Under the pieces are notes generated by a model. It did not search any database and had not been told where the DNA came from. It saw only the letters and a list, made by a program, of their open reading frames with translations. The position numbers and the translations under genes were made by a program. This document shows, in pieces, positions 50,282 to 58,496 of a DNA stretch of 64,000 nt (its first letter is position 1; each line of letters starts with the position of its first letter). Source of the stretch: CAG-217 sp963642245. Lineage in GTDB: Bacteria; Bacillota; Clostridia; Oscillospirales; Acutalibacteraceae. The DNA lies in the NCBI GenBank assembly GCA_963642245.1, contig CAVIFY010000009.1, positions 3,062 to 67,061 on the forward strand. The letters are read 5' to 3'.

Positions 50282-51160
50282 ATGTTTAGTCCGATCTTGC
50301 TGACCATCGGCGACAACATAGACAAGGCGTTTTATGCCTTTGATCTGTGGGTGTTCCGGTTCTTCGGCTCTATGCAGTGCGGGTTTTTGACCGGCGTTGC
50401 CAAGTTCTTTACCACCTTTGGGGACGAGAATTTCGTTATTCCCGTGGTGGTGCTGTCTGTGGTGCTGTGCTTTTTTAAGCGCACCCGCAAGTACGGCTTT
50501 TCCATTTTATTTGCCGTGATCATCGGCACGCTGATCACCAATGTGATCGCCAAGCCGATGGTGCTGCGTATTCGACCGTACAACACCTTGCAGCAGAATG
50601 CGGATTACTGGGCCTGGTACATTGGCGCCGGGGCGCTGAGCGAGAGCGATTACAGCTTTCCCTCCGGCCATACCACCTCTGCCGTTGAGGTGGCCACCGC
50701 GCTGTTCCTGTGCTTTAAGAGCGATAAGAAGAAAATTGCCTGGCTGTTCCCCTGTGTAGCTCTGTGCACTATGGGCTCCCGGGTGTATCTGATGGTGCAT
50801 TACGCCACCGATGTGTTGGGCGGCCTGCTGGTGGGCGTGATCGCCGCCGTTCTGGGCTACCTGCTGATGAAGCTGGTGATGAAAATCAAGGGCTTGGAAA
50901 AGGTGGACGCAGCCAAGCTGTTCAAAAAGGTGCCCGGCAAGGTGGGCTTTGCCTGCATTGGCGTGGCGGTCATCGGTATCTTCCTGTATGCGTTTATTCC
51001 CTCCCTTAGTGAGGGCGGCACAGACACCCAGCGCTGTGCCTATATAGGGGACTACAAGTGCTACAATGCCGCCAAGGTGGACGATGAGAAGTACCCGCCT
51101 ATTGACGGCAAGGAATATTGCAAGATCCATTGGAAAGAACTGTCCGGCGTAAAGGAGTAA
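50282..51160 (+). CDS. PAP2-family membrane phosphatase
   Basis: 292 residues with five to six membrane helices. The PAP2 active-site motifs are in order: KPMVLRIRPY (about 91-100), YSFPSGHTTSA (about 125-135) and SRVYLMVHYATDVLGG with the nucleophilic His near 173. Such enzymes dephosphorylate undecaprenyl pyrophosphate, phosphatidate or similar lipids. After the last helix comes an unusual short C-terminal tail (about 255-292) with paired cysteines (CAYIGDYKCYNAAK, KEYCKIHW), likely outside the membrane. uppP, which does the same lipid-carrier chemistry by another fold, is two genes downstream. The tautomerase gene follows after four bases. Confidence 0.87.
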   Translation: MFSPILLTIGDNIDKAFYAFDLWVFRFFGSMQCGFLTGVAKFFTTFGDENFVIPVVVLSVVLCFFKRTRKYGFSILFAVIIGTLITNVIAKPMVLRIRPYNTLQQNADYWAWYIGAGALSESDYSFPSGHTTSAVEVATALFLCFKSDKKKIAWLFPCVALCTMGSRVYLMVHYATDVLGGLLVGVIAAVLGYLLMKLVMKIKGLEKVDAAKLFKKVPGKVGFACIGVAVIGIFLYAFIPSLSEGGTDTQRCAYIGDYKCYNAAKVDDEKYPPIDGKEYCKIHWKELSGVKE

Positions 51161-51164
51161 AGCT

Positions 51165-51503
51165 ATGCCTTTTATTGAAGTAAAGACCACAGAGGACCTG
51201 TCCGCCGTGGCAGCGGAGCTGAAAAGTGAACTGGGCCGCGCCATTACCGCCATTCCCGGCAAAAGCGAAAGCTGGCTGATGGTGAACCTGGTGGGTGAGC
51301 AAAAAATGTACTTCCAGGGCAGCGACGCACCCTGCGCCCTGTTCTCCGTGTCCATTTTCGGCACGGCAACGGACCAGGCCTACGACGACCTGACCCGCCG
51401 GTTGTGTGCCCTTGCCCAGCAGTATTTGCAGGTGCCGCCGGAGCGCACCTATGTGCGCTACCGAGAGGTGGACCACTGGGGCTATAACAATTTTAATTTC
51501 TGA
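51165..51503 (+). CDS. MIF-like tautomerase
   Basis: 112 residues, close in length to animal macrophage migration inhibitory factor (115). Pro2 follows the start Met (MPFIEVKT), as needed for the catalytic N-terminal proline, and Lys33 sits in a GK motif as in MIF. The run GSDAPCALFSVSIFG parallels the GSSEPCALCSLHSIG region of human MIF; the second Cys of the CxxC is Phe here, so the redox motif is missing. C-terminal PPERTYVRYREVDHWGYNN also follows the MIF pattern. Phenylpyruvate/hydroxyphenylpyruvate tautomerase activity is expected. It is four bases after the PAP2 gene, probably cotranscribed. Confidence 0.83.
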   Translation: MPFIEVKTTEDLSAVAAELKSELGRAITAIPGKSESWLMVNLVGEQKMYFQGSDAPCALFSVSIFGTATDQAYDDLTRRLCALAQQYLQVPPERTYVRYREVDHWGYNNFNF

Positions 51504-51508
51504 GCACC

Positions 51509-51540
51509 AAGCGCTGCGGGCAACTGCGGCGCTTTTGTTA
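51509..51540 (+). terminator. Terminator after the tautomerase gene
   Basis: AAGCGC (51509-51514) pairs with GCGCTT (51529-51534), with a GC-rich inner stem, then TTGTTA. The T-run is short. Confidence 0.6.
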
Positions 51541-51572
51541 TGATAAATTTGTGTTAAATCTCATAAGATTTC

Positions 51573-51601
51573 TGTACAAGGGGCTGCGGGTCTGTTACAA
51601 T
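51573..51601 (+). promoter_or_regulatory. Possible uppP promoter
   Basis: TGTACA (51573-51578), a 17-base spacer and TACAAT (51596-51601), about 30 bases before the uppP start. The -35 box is poor. Confidence 0.4.
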
Positions 51602-51632
51602 AGAAAAAACGATAACGGAGGCAATACAGTAT

Positions 51633-52466
51633 ATGAATTTGATCATTGAAATACTCAAGGCCATTGTGCTGGGCGTGGTAGAGGGCATTACCGAGTGGCT
51701 GCCCATCAGCTCCACCGGCCATATGATCCTGGTGGACGAATTTTTGCACCTGAATGTGACACCTCAGTTCAAAGAGATGTTCTTGGTGGTGATCCAGCTG
51801 GGCGCCATTTTGGCCGTGGTGGTGCTGTACTGGCACAAGCTGTGGCCCTTTGGTATGGAGAACAAGCGCATTGTGCCTAAGAAAGACATTTGGCAAATGT
51901 GGTTCAAGGTGCTGGTCAGCTGCGTACCGGCTGCCGTGGTGGGCGTGCTCTTTGACGATAAGCTGAACGCGCTGTTTTACAACTGGCAGACCGTGGCGAT
52001 CATGCTCATTCTCTTTGGTATCTTCTTTTTGGTGGTGGAGACCTGGAACAAAGGCAAAACCGCCAAGATCAATTCCATTGGCGAGCTGACTTACACCTCT
52101 GCGCTGATCATCGGTATGTTTCAGCTGATCGCGGCGGTGTTCCCGGGCACCTCCCGCAGCGGCGCCACCATTTTGGGCGCCATTCTCATTGGCGTGTCCC
52201 GCACGGTGGCGGCAGAGTACACCTTCTTCCTGGCGGTGCCGGTGATGTTCGGCGCCAGCGCGCTGAAGCTGGTCAAGTTCGGCTTCCACTTCACCTCTGC
52301 CGAGGCCATTTTGCTGGCTGTGGGTATGGTGGTAGCCTTCCTGGTGTCCATCTTGGCCATCAAGTTCTTGATGGGCTACATCAAAAAGCACGACTTTAAG
52401 GCCTTTGGCTGGTATCGGATCGTTTTAGGCGCAGCGGTGATCTTGTACTTTGTTTTGGCACGGTAA
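51633..52466 (+). CDS. uppP: Undecaprenyl-diphosphatase UppP (BacA)
   Basis: Membrane enzyme that recycles undecaprenyl pyrophosphate to the monophosphate carrier of cell-wall synthesis and confers bacitracin tolerance. 277 residues, about eight helices. Signature motifs: GVVEGITEWLPISSTGHM (about 15-32, with the catalytic Glu and Ser/His) and PGTSRSGATILGA (about 171-183). GGAGG lies 11 bases before the ATG. Single-gene unit. Confidence 0.96.
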   Translation: MNLIIEILKAIVLGVVEGITEWLPISSTGHMILVDEFLHLNVTPQFKEMFLVVIQLGAILAVVVLYWHKLWPFGMENKRIVPKKDIWQMWFKVLVSCVPAAVVGVLFDDKLNALFYNWQTVAIMLILFGIFFLVVETWNKGKTAKINSIGELTYTSALIIGMFQLIAAVFPGTSRSGATILGAILIGVSRTVAAEYTFFLAVPVMFGASALKLVKFGFHFTSAEAILLAVGMVVAFLVSILAIKFLMGYIKKHDFKAFGWYRIVLGAAVILYFVLAR

Positions 52467-52478
52467 TTGCGCTCTTCG

Positions 52479-52500
52479 CCGCAGGTGAAAACCTGCGGCT
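52479..52500 (+). repeat. Duplicated hairpin, copy A
   Basis: CCGCAGGT GAAA ACCTGCGG followed by CT; a perfect eight-base stem with a GAAA loop. All 22 bases recur at 52779-52800. It stands 13 bases after the uppP stop. Confidence 0.8.
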
Positions 52501-52558
52501 CAGACCGTCGATAAAGCGGCTAAACCGCGCCGGTTAGAAAAAGTTGAAACAGAGGTTT

Positions 52559-52584
52559 CGTAGGGCGGGGGCTTGCTCCCGCCG
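52559..52584 (+). repeat. GTAGGG-edged palindromic element, copy 5
   Basis: CGTAGGGCGGGGGC then TTGCTCCCGCCG, identical over 26 bases to the copy at 26894-26919. Confidence 0.7.
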
Positions 52585-52612
52585 CAGGTGTTTGCAATCA
52601 CCGGCGATCTGG

Positions 52613-52647
52613 AAAAATGGCTTGAACATTGAGTTCAAGCCATTTTT
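52613..52647. terminator. Perfect bidirectional-type terminator
   Basis: AAAAATGGCTTGAAC (52613-52627) pairs without mismatch with GTTCAAGCCATTTTT (52633-52647), loop ATTGA. Likely the real terminator of uppP read-through. Confidence 0.8.
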
Positions 52648-52735
52648 GGCGCTTTTCGTCTTTTGTTCGGGAGCAGTACGGTGTACGGCACCCGCTCACA
52701 AAATACGAAATTTATCTCGCTTTCTCGAAGTCTGC

Positions 52736-52776
52736 CAGCGTGCAGAAATTTGTAATTAGATTTTTTCTGCACGCTG
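52736..52776. repeat. 13-base perfect inverted repeat
   Basis: CAGCGTGCAGAAA (52736-52748) and TTTCTGCACGCTG (52764-52776), separated by 15 AT-rich bases. It directly precedes hairpin copy B. Confidence 0.7.
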
Positions 52777-52778
52777 TA

Positions 52779-52800
52779 CCGCAGGTGAAAACCTGCGGCT
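52779..52800 (+). repeat. Duplicated hairpin, copy B
   Basis: Same 22 bases as 52479-52500, here followed by TTTTTTG, so this copy is a complete intrinsic terminator. Confidence 0.8.
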
Positions 52801-52836
52801 TTTTTGCGCCCTGCGGTGGCAATTTCTGTGGGAATA

Positions 52837-52845
52837 TGCTATACT
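52837..52845 (+). promoter_or_regulatory. Extended -10 promoter of recD2
   Basis: TG-C-TATACT at 52837-52845, about 33 bases before the recD2 start; the upstream TGGCAA at 52817 is only a weak -35. Confidence 0.45.
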
Positions 52846-52878
52846 GAAAGGTGAAATTGAAAGACTTTGGAGCAAGGT

Positions 52879-55119
52879 ATGGCAGAAGCGTATGAGAATT
52901 TGGCCGGTCGGGTGGAGGAGATCATTTACCGCAACCCGGACAACGGCTACACCGTGCTGCAACTGAATACAGGCGAGGCCAATGTGGACGGCGAGACCGT
53001 GGCCGGTGAAATGCCCCCCATCAGCGAGGGGGAGGAGGCGGCGTTTCGCGGGCAGTGGACCATGCATCCCCGCTTTGGCCGCCAATTTAAGGCGGTGCAG
53101 GTGACGGTGACCCTGCCCAAGGACGCCTCCGGCATTTTGCAATACCTGTCCGGCGGGATCATTAAGGGCATCGGCCCCTCAACGGCCACCAAGATCGTAG
53201 AGGCCTTTGGCGCCGACAGTTTGCAGGTGATCGAGAAGGAGCCGGAGCGACTGGCAGAGCTAAAGGGGATCAGCCGCAGTATGGCCAAGAAGATCAGCCG
53301 GGAGTACCAAAATCAGTTTGCCTCCCGCCAGGCGTTGGAGGCGCTGGCCGGGATGGGCTTTACCCAGGGAGAGGCGTTTAAGGCCTTTTCCCTTTTTGGG
53401 CCGGAAGCGCCGGAGATCTTGGCGGAGAACCCTTATGCCTTTGTGACCACCGGCAACGATCAGGGCATTGCCTTTGAGCGTGCCCAGGAGATCGCAGAGG
53501 AACTGCCCCAGGCGCCGGACCCGGGCTATCGGGACCAGGCGGCGGTGATCTATGTGGTGCAGTATAATTTGAAGAACGGCCACACCTGCCTGCCCCGGCG
53601 CAAGGTGATCCAGACGGCGGTGGCCGGGCTGGATATGACCGAGGACCGGGCGGAGATGGCGCTGGACAACGCCTTGGAGGCGCGCCAGCTGGTGCAAGAA
53701 GAAATGGACGGCAAGCCGTTCCTGTTTTTACCCCATATTTATGACGCGGAGCAGGGGATCGGTCAGCGGATCCGGGTAATGACCCAATACCCGCCCCGGG
53801 AGTGCGAGATCTTCACTTCCGAGATCCTGGCCTATGAGGGCGCCAACGGTATTGAATTGGACGAAAAGCAGCGCCGAGCCATTGAGATCGCTACCCAAAA
53901 GGGCCTGCTGATCTTGACCGGCGGCCCGGGCACCGGCAAGACCACCACCGTTAAGGGCATTATTACCATGATGAAGAACCGGGGGCTGCGGGTGGCGCTG
54001 GCGGCACCTACCGGCCGGGCTGCCCAGCGTATGACGGAGCTCACCGGCAGCGAGGCCAAGACCATTCACCGCCTGCTGGAGACCGAGCGGCGGGACGGCG
54101 AGCCGGAGCCGACTTTTGTTCACAATTTGCGCAATCCCTTGGATCTGGACGCGGTGATCGTGGACGAACTGTCTATGGTCGATGTGCTGCTCTTTTCCGC
54201 CCTTTTAGACGCGCTGCCGCTCCATTGCCGCCTGATCCTGGTAGGCGATGTGGACCAGCTGCCGCCGGTAGGCGCGGGCAATGTGCTCTCGGACCTGATC
54301 GCCGGTGGGCTGATCGATGTGATCAGCCTGGACAAAGTGTTTCGCCAGGCGCGGAAAAGCCGTATCGTCACCAACGCTCACCGGGTGGTGGCCGGTGAAA
54401 TGCCGGAACTGGACTGCAACACACCGGACTCGGACTTCTTTTTCTTAAACACAGCGTCCGTGTATGCGGTGCCCCGCAAGGTGGTGGAGCTGGTGACCCG
54501 GCGTATTCCCGCCGGTTACGGACTGGACAGCATAAAGGACATTCAGGTGCTGTGCCCCTCTCGCAAGGGGGCTGCCGGCACCGAGTACCTGAACACCCAG
54601 TTGCAGGCGGCGCTGAACCCGCCGGACAAGCACAAGGCGGAATTGGTGACCATGGGTCGCACTCTGCGGGAGGGCGACCGGGTCATGCAGATCAAAAACA
54701 ACTACGATGTGCCCTGGTTTAAGAAAAACGGCGACAGCGGCGCCGGGGTGTTTAACGGCGATATTGGTATTCTCACCCGCATTGACCGGGGACAGGATAT
54801 TCTGAATGTGCAGTTTGACGATCGGGAGGCCATGTACTCCCTGCAAAATGCGGACCAGCTGGACCTGGCCTATGCTATGACCGTGCATAAGAGCCAAGGC
54901 TCGGAGTTCTCCGCGGTGGTGATGCCCACCATCGGTGCGTCGCCCAAGCTGTGCTATCGCAATTTGTTCTATACCGCTCTGACCCGTGCCAAGTCCCTGC
55001 TGATCTTGGTGGGCACGCGGGAGAGCATACAGGCCATGGTGGCGAATGATAAAAAAATGCTGCGGTACAGCGGGCTTGTTCATTTTTTATCTGTTGACAA
55101 CGACGGCCCGATACAGTAG
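52879..55119 (+). CDS. recD2: RecD2-type ATP-dependent DNA helicase
   Basis: 5'-3' superfamily 1B helicase active in DNA repair without RecBC. 746 residues, usual for the RecD2 branch. N-terminal OB-like region and helix-hairpin-helix (LSGGIIKGIGPSTATKIVEAFG, about 93-114), then Walker A GGPGTGKTTTVKG (about 347), AAPTGRAAQRM, Walker B VDELSMVDV, LVGDVDQLPPVGAG, and the C-terminal UvrD-like motif AYAMTVHKSQGSEF. The ATG with GGAG upstream is preferred over an in-frame TTG four codons earlier. Confidence 0.94.
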   Translation: MAEAYENLAGRVEEIIYRNPDNGYTVLQLNTGEANVDGETVAGEMPPISEGEEAAFRGQWTMHPRFGRQFKAVQVTVTLPKDASGILQYLSGGIIKGIGPSTATKIVEAFGADSLQVIEKEPERLAELKGISRSMAKKISREYQNQFASRQALEALAGMGFTQGEAFKAFSLFGPEAPEILAENPYAFVTTGNDQGIAFERAQEIAEELPQAPDPGYRDQAAVIYVVQYNLKNGHTCLPRRKVIQTAVAGLDMTEDRAEMALDNALEARQLVQEEMDGKPFLFLPHIYDAEQGIGQRIRVMTQYPPRECEIFTSEILAYEGANGIELDEKQRRAIEIATQKGLLILTGGPGTGKTTTVKGIITMMKNRGLRVALAAPTGRAAQRMTELTGSEAKTIHRLLETERRDGEPEPTFVHNLRNPLDLDAVIVDELSMVDVLLFSALLDALPLHCRLILVGDVDQLPPVGAGNVLSDLIAGGLIDVISLDKVFRQARKSRIVTNAHRVVAGEMPELDCNTPDSDFFFLNTASVYAVPRKVVELVTRRIPAGYGLDSIKDIQVLCPSRKGAAGTEYLNTQLQAALNPPDKHKAELVTMGRTLREGDRVMQIKNNYDVPWFKKNGDSGAGVFNGDIGILTRIDRGQDILNVQFDDREAMYSLQNADQLDLAYAMTVHKSQGSEFSAVVMPTIGASPKLCYRNLFYTALTRAKSLLILVGTRESIQAMVANDKKMLRYSGLVHFLSVDNDGPIQ

Positions 55120-55156
55120 CATATAGAAAAGTGATTTTTGTTTAGGACGGATGTTT

Positions 55157-56188
55157 ATGTTTGGATATGATTTGGGCATTGATCTGGGCACCACCAATAT
55201 TGTGATCGGCGTGCCCGGCAAGGGCATACGGCTGGACGAGCCGGCCTATGTGGCCTATGATGAGGAAAAAGAGAAGGTGCTGTACGCCGGTAAGCGGGCC
55301 TACTTCTTAGAGGGGCGCGAGCCGGAGGGCCTGCGTGTGGAGCGGCCCATTCTCTCCGGCGTGGTGGGCCACTATGAGCTGGCCCAGCAGATGATGCGCC
55401 ATTTTATCAATAAAGTGATCGGCAACAGCCTGTTTAAGCCCCGTGTGGTGGTGTCTGTGCCGGCTATGCACACGGATGTGGAGAAGCGCACCATTGTGTC
55501 CGTCATGATCCACGCCGGTGCCCGCTCCGTGTGCCTGGTGGAGGAGCCGCTGTGCGCCGCCTTTGGCGCCGGGATCGACCCTATGCAGCCCTCCGGCGCC
55601 TTTGTGATCGACCTGGGCGGCGGCACGGTGGATATGGCGGTGATCAGCCAGGGCGCTATGAGCCAGTCCGAGTCCCTGAAAGTGGGGGGCAACGACCTGG
55701 ACGCAGAGATCGTTAAGTACCTGCGTGAGGCGCATGATGTGGCCGTTGGCCTGCGCACCGCAGAGGAGATCAAGCGCACGGTGGCCTGCGCCCTGCCCCG
55801 AGAGGAAGATGTGACCACCTATGCCAAGGGCCAGGACCTGCTCACCGGTCTGCCCCGGGAGGTGGAGATCAGCGGCAACGCCCTGTACCTGGCGCTGCAA
55901 CCGTATTTTGAGACGGTGGCGGAGCACGCAGGGGCACTGTTTGAGCGCACCTCGCCCCAGCTGGTCACGGACATTGGCAACACCGGCGTGCTGCTGACCG
56001 GCGGCGGTGCCAATATTTGCAATATTGACCGCCTATTCTCAGACGCACTGGGCGGCGTGCCGGTGCGCAAGGCCACGGACGAAATGCACTGCGTGGCCAA
56101 GGGCTGCGTGGTGGCGCTGGAAAAAATGCACCTTCTGGATCAGTACGGCTATCGGTATCAGACCAAAGAAGACGCCCATATTCGCTGA
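55157..56188 (+). CDS. mreB: MreB/Mbl-family rod-shape actin homologue
   Basis: Cytoskeletal ATPase that guides lateral cell-wall synthesis under the membrane. 343 residues. Actin-fold phosphate loops: GIDLGTTNIVIG (near the start) and VIDLGGGTVDMAVIS (about 153-167); EEPLCAAFGAG and the adenosine motif LLTGGGANICNIDRLF near the end. Of two close ATGs, the second has AGGA at the right distance. It is not followed by mreC/mreD but by an ECF transporter, so it may be an Mbl/MreBH-type paralogue. The symbol is therefore tentative within the family. Its stop overlaps the ecfT start by one base. Confidence 0.9.
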   Translation: MFGYDLGIDLGTTNIVIGVPGKGIRLDEPAYVAYDEEKEKVLYAGKRAYFLEGREPEGLRVERPILSGVVGHYELAQQMMRHFINKVIGNSLFKPRVVVSVPAMHTDVEKRTIVSVMIHAGARSVCLVEEPLCAAFGAGIDPMQPSGAFVIDLGGGTVDMAVISQGAMSQSESLKVGGNDLDAEIVKYLREAHDVAVGLRTAEEIKRTVACALPREEDVTTYAKGQDLLTGLPREVEISGNALYLALQPYFETVAEHAGALFERTSPQLVTDIGNTGVLLTGGGANICNIDRLFSDALGGVPVRKATDEMHCVAKGCVVALEKMHLLDQYGYRYQTKEDAHIR

Positions 56189-57045
56189 TGGTTCGGTTTG
56201 CCAAGTGGCACCCATTGGTGCAGTTTTGTTACTTTTTATGCGTATTGCTGCTCACTTGCCTGAGCCGACACCCGGTGCCGGTGGCGCTGTCCCTGTTGGG
56301 GGCGGCGGTGTACCTGCTACTGACGGATGGCCGCCGCAGCCTGCGCAGTCTTTTGTGCGTGCCGGTGCTGGTGGCGCTAGTGGGCGGCTTTAACTTTTTG
56401 TTTGCCCACTGGGGCGTAACGGTGCTCTTTAGCCGGGGCGACACCCAGTTCACCTTGGAGAGCCTGATTTACGGCTGCTTTCAGGGGGGCATATTTGCCG
56501 GGGTGGTGTTGTGGCTGGCGGTGTTTGGCCGTGTGCTGGGCAGCGATCGGCTGCTGGCGGTCACCGGCCGTGCGGCGCCCCGCTTTTCTCTTTTATTTTC
56601 TATGACTTTAGGGTGCATTGCCCGCTTTCGGGAGAATGCACGGCGGATCCGCCTGGCTCGCGCCGGTGCGGGACTGGCGAAAAAAAAGCCCCTGCACGAG
56701 GCGCTGGATCAGTTCTCTACGCTGGTCACCTTGTCCCTGGAGGGGAGTATGACCACGGCGGACGCTATGCGTGCACGGGGCTACGGCAAGGGCCGCCGCC
56801 GGGTGTACGATCCGTTTACATTCGGTGTGGCGGACGGCGTGGGGCTGGCAGTGGTGCTCCTGCTGAGTATCACGGTGCTGGCGGTGGCGCTCACCGGCGG
56901 CTTTACTTTTTATTTTGACCCGGAGCTGGAATGGGTCACCCTGTCTCCCTTAGGGGCGGCGGCAGCGGGCGTGCTTTGTTTTTGCCCGGCAATCTCAAAT
57001 GTAGGGGAGGCACTGCAATGGCGGCGATTGAAGCGGAAAAACTGA
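56188..57045 (+). CDS. ecfT: ECF transporter transmembrane (T) component
   Basis: Membrane scaffold linking the vitamin-binding S component to the ATPases. 285 residues with about five to six helices (KWHPLVQFCYFLCVLLL at the start) and the coupling-helix Ala-Arg-Gly region TTADAMRARGYGKGRRR (about 190-206). Start shares one base with the preceding stop; overlaps the ATPase gene by 28 bases. The cassette order T-A(fused)-S is a dedicated, group I-type layout. Confidence 0.9.
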   Translation: MVRFAKWHPLVQFCYFLCVLLLTCLSRHPVPVALSLLGAAVYLLLTDGRRSLRSLLCVPVLVALVGGFNFLFAHWGVTVLFSRGDTQFTLESLIYGCFQGGIFAGVVLWLAVFGRVLGSDRLLAVTGRAAPRFSLLFSMTLGCIARFRENARRIRLARAGAGLAKKKPLHEALDQFSTLVTLSLEGSMTTADAMRARGYGKGRRRVYDPFTFGVADGVGLAVVLLLSITVLAVALTGGFTFYFDPELEWVTLSPLGAAAAGVLCFCPAISNVGEALQWRRLKRKN

Positions 57046-58496
57046 ATTTCACCTACCCGGACGCCGACGGTGCGGCGCTCTCCGATGTGACTTTTTCCAT
57101 TCCGGCAGGGGGCTTTTATTTGCTAATGGGTCCCTCCGGCAGTGGCAAGAGCACTTTGCTGCGGCTGCTGCAAGGGGAGATCGCGCCCCACGGTGCTTTG
57201 ACCGGGCAGCTGCACTGCGATGGCCCGGCAGGCTTTGTTTTCCAAAATCCCCAGGACAGTATGGTCACGGACAGTGTGCAGCGGGAACTGGCGTTCTCGC
57301 CGGAGCACGCCGGGCTGGACGGTGCTGCCGTGGCACGGCGGGTGGGGGAGTGCGCCGCATTCTTTCATTTGGAGCCGCTGCTGGAGCGCACCACCGCCTC
57401 TTTGTCCGGCGGGGAGCAGCAGCTGTTGTCCCTGGCGGCGGCTATGACCGGCTCGCCCCGGGTGCTTTTGCTGGACGAGCCTTGCGCAGCGCTGGACCCG
57501 GCAGCGGAAGAAAAATTTTTGCAGGTGCTGCTGCGGCTGAACCGAGAGTTGGGCGTAACGGTGCTGATGAGCACCCACACCCCCGGCGCAGCCCTGGCCC
57601 GGGCGGACGGTGTGCTGCTGCTCAACGCCGGGCGCTGCACCTGTTATGACGATCCCCGCGCCTTTGCCCGCGCCTTGCGGCAAAGCGGCGACCCGATGTT
57701 GCAGGCGCTGCCGGTGGGGGCGATCTTGTTTGATGAAGTGCCGCTGACGGTGCGGGAGGCCCAGCCTTTGGCCGCCCACCTGCGGTGCAAACCGGCGCCT
57801 GCGCCCCAACCTGTGGGCAAGCCGGTGCTGACCTTAAAAGAAATTTGCTTTGCTTATGAGAAAAAGAGCGCCGATGTGCTCTTTCGCCTGTCCCTGACCT
57901 TAACGGCAGGCAAGTGCTACGCCATTGTAGGCGCCAACGGCAGCGGCAAAAGCACCCTGCTGGGGGTGATGGCCGGTGTGCTGAAGCCTTATGCAGGCAA
58001 GGTGCAACGCCCGGTGCCCACCGCCCTGCTGCCCCAAACGGTGCAGTACCTGTTTACCCGGGATCGGGTGGATCAGCTGGTGCAGCCGGAAACATTACGG
58101 CAGCTGGGCATTGCCCACCTGGCCGCCCGGCACCCGCTGGATCTGTCCGGCGGCGAGAGCCGACTGGTGGGGCTGGGTATGGTGCTGGACACCGGCGCAG
58201 ATGTGCTGCTGCTGGACGAGCCTACCGCCGGGTTGGACGCCGGTGCAAAAGCCCAGCTGGGCGCCCAGCTGCGCCGCCTGTGCGCTGCCGGTAAGACGGT
58301 GGTGCTGGTGACCCACGATCTGGATTTTGCCGGTACTTACAGTGATGAAGCGGCCTTTCTGTGCAACCGGGTGGTGACCCCGCCCCGGCCCCGGCGGGCA
58401 TTTTTTGCCGGTATGGAGCTGTACACCACCGGCGTGCGCCGGGTGACCTGCCGGGCACTGCCGGACGCCGTATCGCCGGAGGACCTGGTCTTATGA
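57018..58496 (+). CDS. ECF transporter ATPase, two ABC domains fused
   Basis: Energises vitamin or metal uptake. 492 residues with two complete ABC domains. First: Walker A GPSGSGKSTLL (about 36-46), Q-loop FQNPQDSMVTD, signature LSGGEQQLL, Walker B VLLLDEPCAALDP. Second (from about 270): Walker A GANGSGKSTLLG, signature LSGGESRLVGLG, Walker B VLLLDEPTAGLDA and a switch His in VTHD. The second domain's Q-loop is short (LLPQTVQYL). Such fusion occurs in YkoD-type cassettes. GGGGAGG precedes the ATG; ATGA overlap with the S-component gene. Confidence 0.92.
   Translation: MAAIEAEKLNFTYPDADGAALSDVTFSIPAGGFYLLMGPSGSGKSTLLRLLQGEIAPHGALTGQLHCDGPAGFVFQNPQDSMVTDSVQRELAFSPEHAGLDGAAVARRVGECAAFFHLEPLLERTTASLSGGEQQLLSLAAAMTGSPRVLLLDEPCAALDPAAEEKFLQVLLRLNRELGVTVLMSTHTPGAALARADGVLLLNAGRCTCYDDPRAFARALRQSGDPMLQALPVGAILFDEVPLTVREAQPLAAHLRCKPAPAPQPVGKPVLTLKEICFAYEKKSADVLFRLSLTLTAGKCYAIVGANGSGKSTLLGVMAGVLKPYAGKVQRPVPTALLPQTVQYLFTRDRVDQLVQPETLRQLGIAHLAARHPLDLSGGESRLVGLGMVLDTGADVLLLDEPTAGLDAGAKAQLGAQLRRLCAAGKTVVLVTHDLDFAGTYSDEAAFLCNRVVTPPRPRRAFFAGMELYTTGVRRVTCRALPDAVSPEDLVL

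Larger units (their letters stand above)
52467..52878. other. Gene-free, hairpin-rich region before recD2
   Basis: About 410 bases without a plausible gene. It holds two identical hairpins exactly 300 bases apart (52479-52500 and 52779-52800), a GTAGGG-edged palindrome (52559-52584), a 15-base perfect terminator stem (52613-52647), a 13-base perfect inverted repeat (52736-52776) and the recD2 promoter. The sequence between 52648 and 52735 shows nothing I recognise. Confidence 0.6.
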
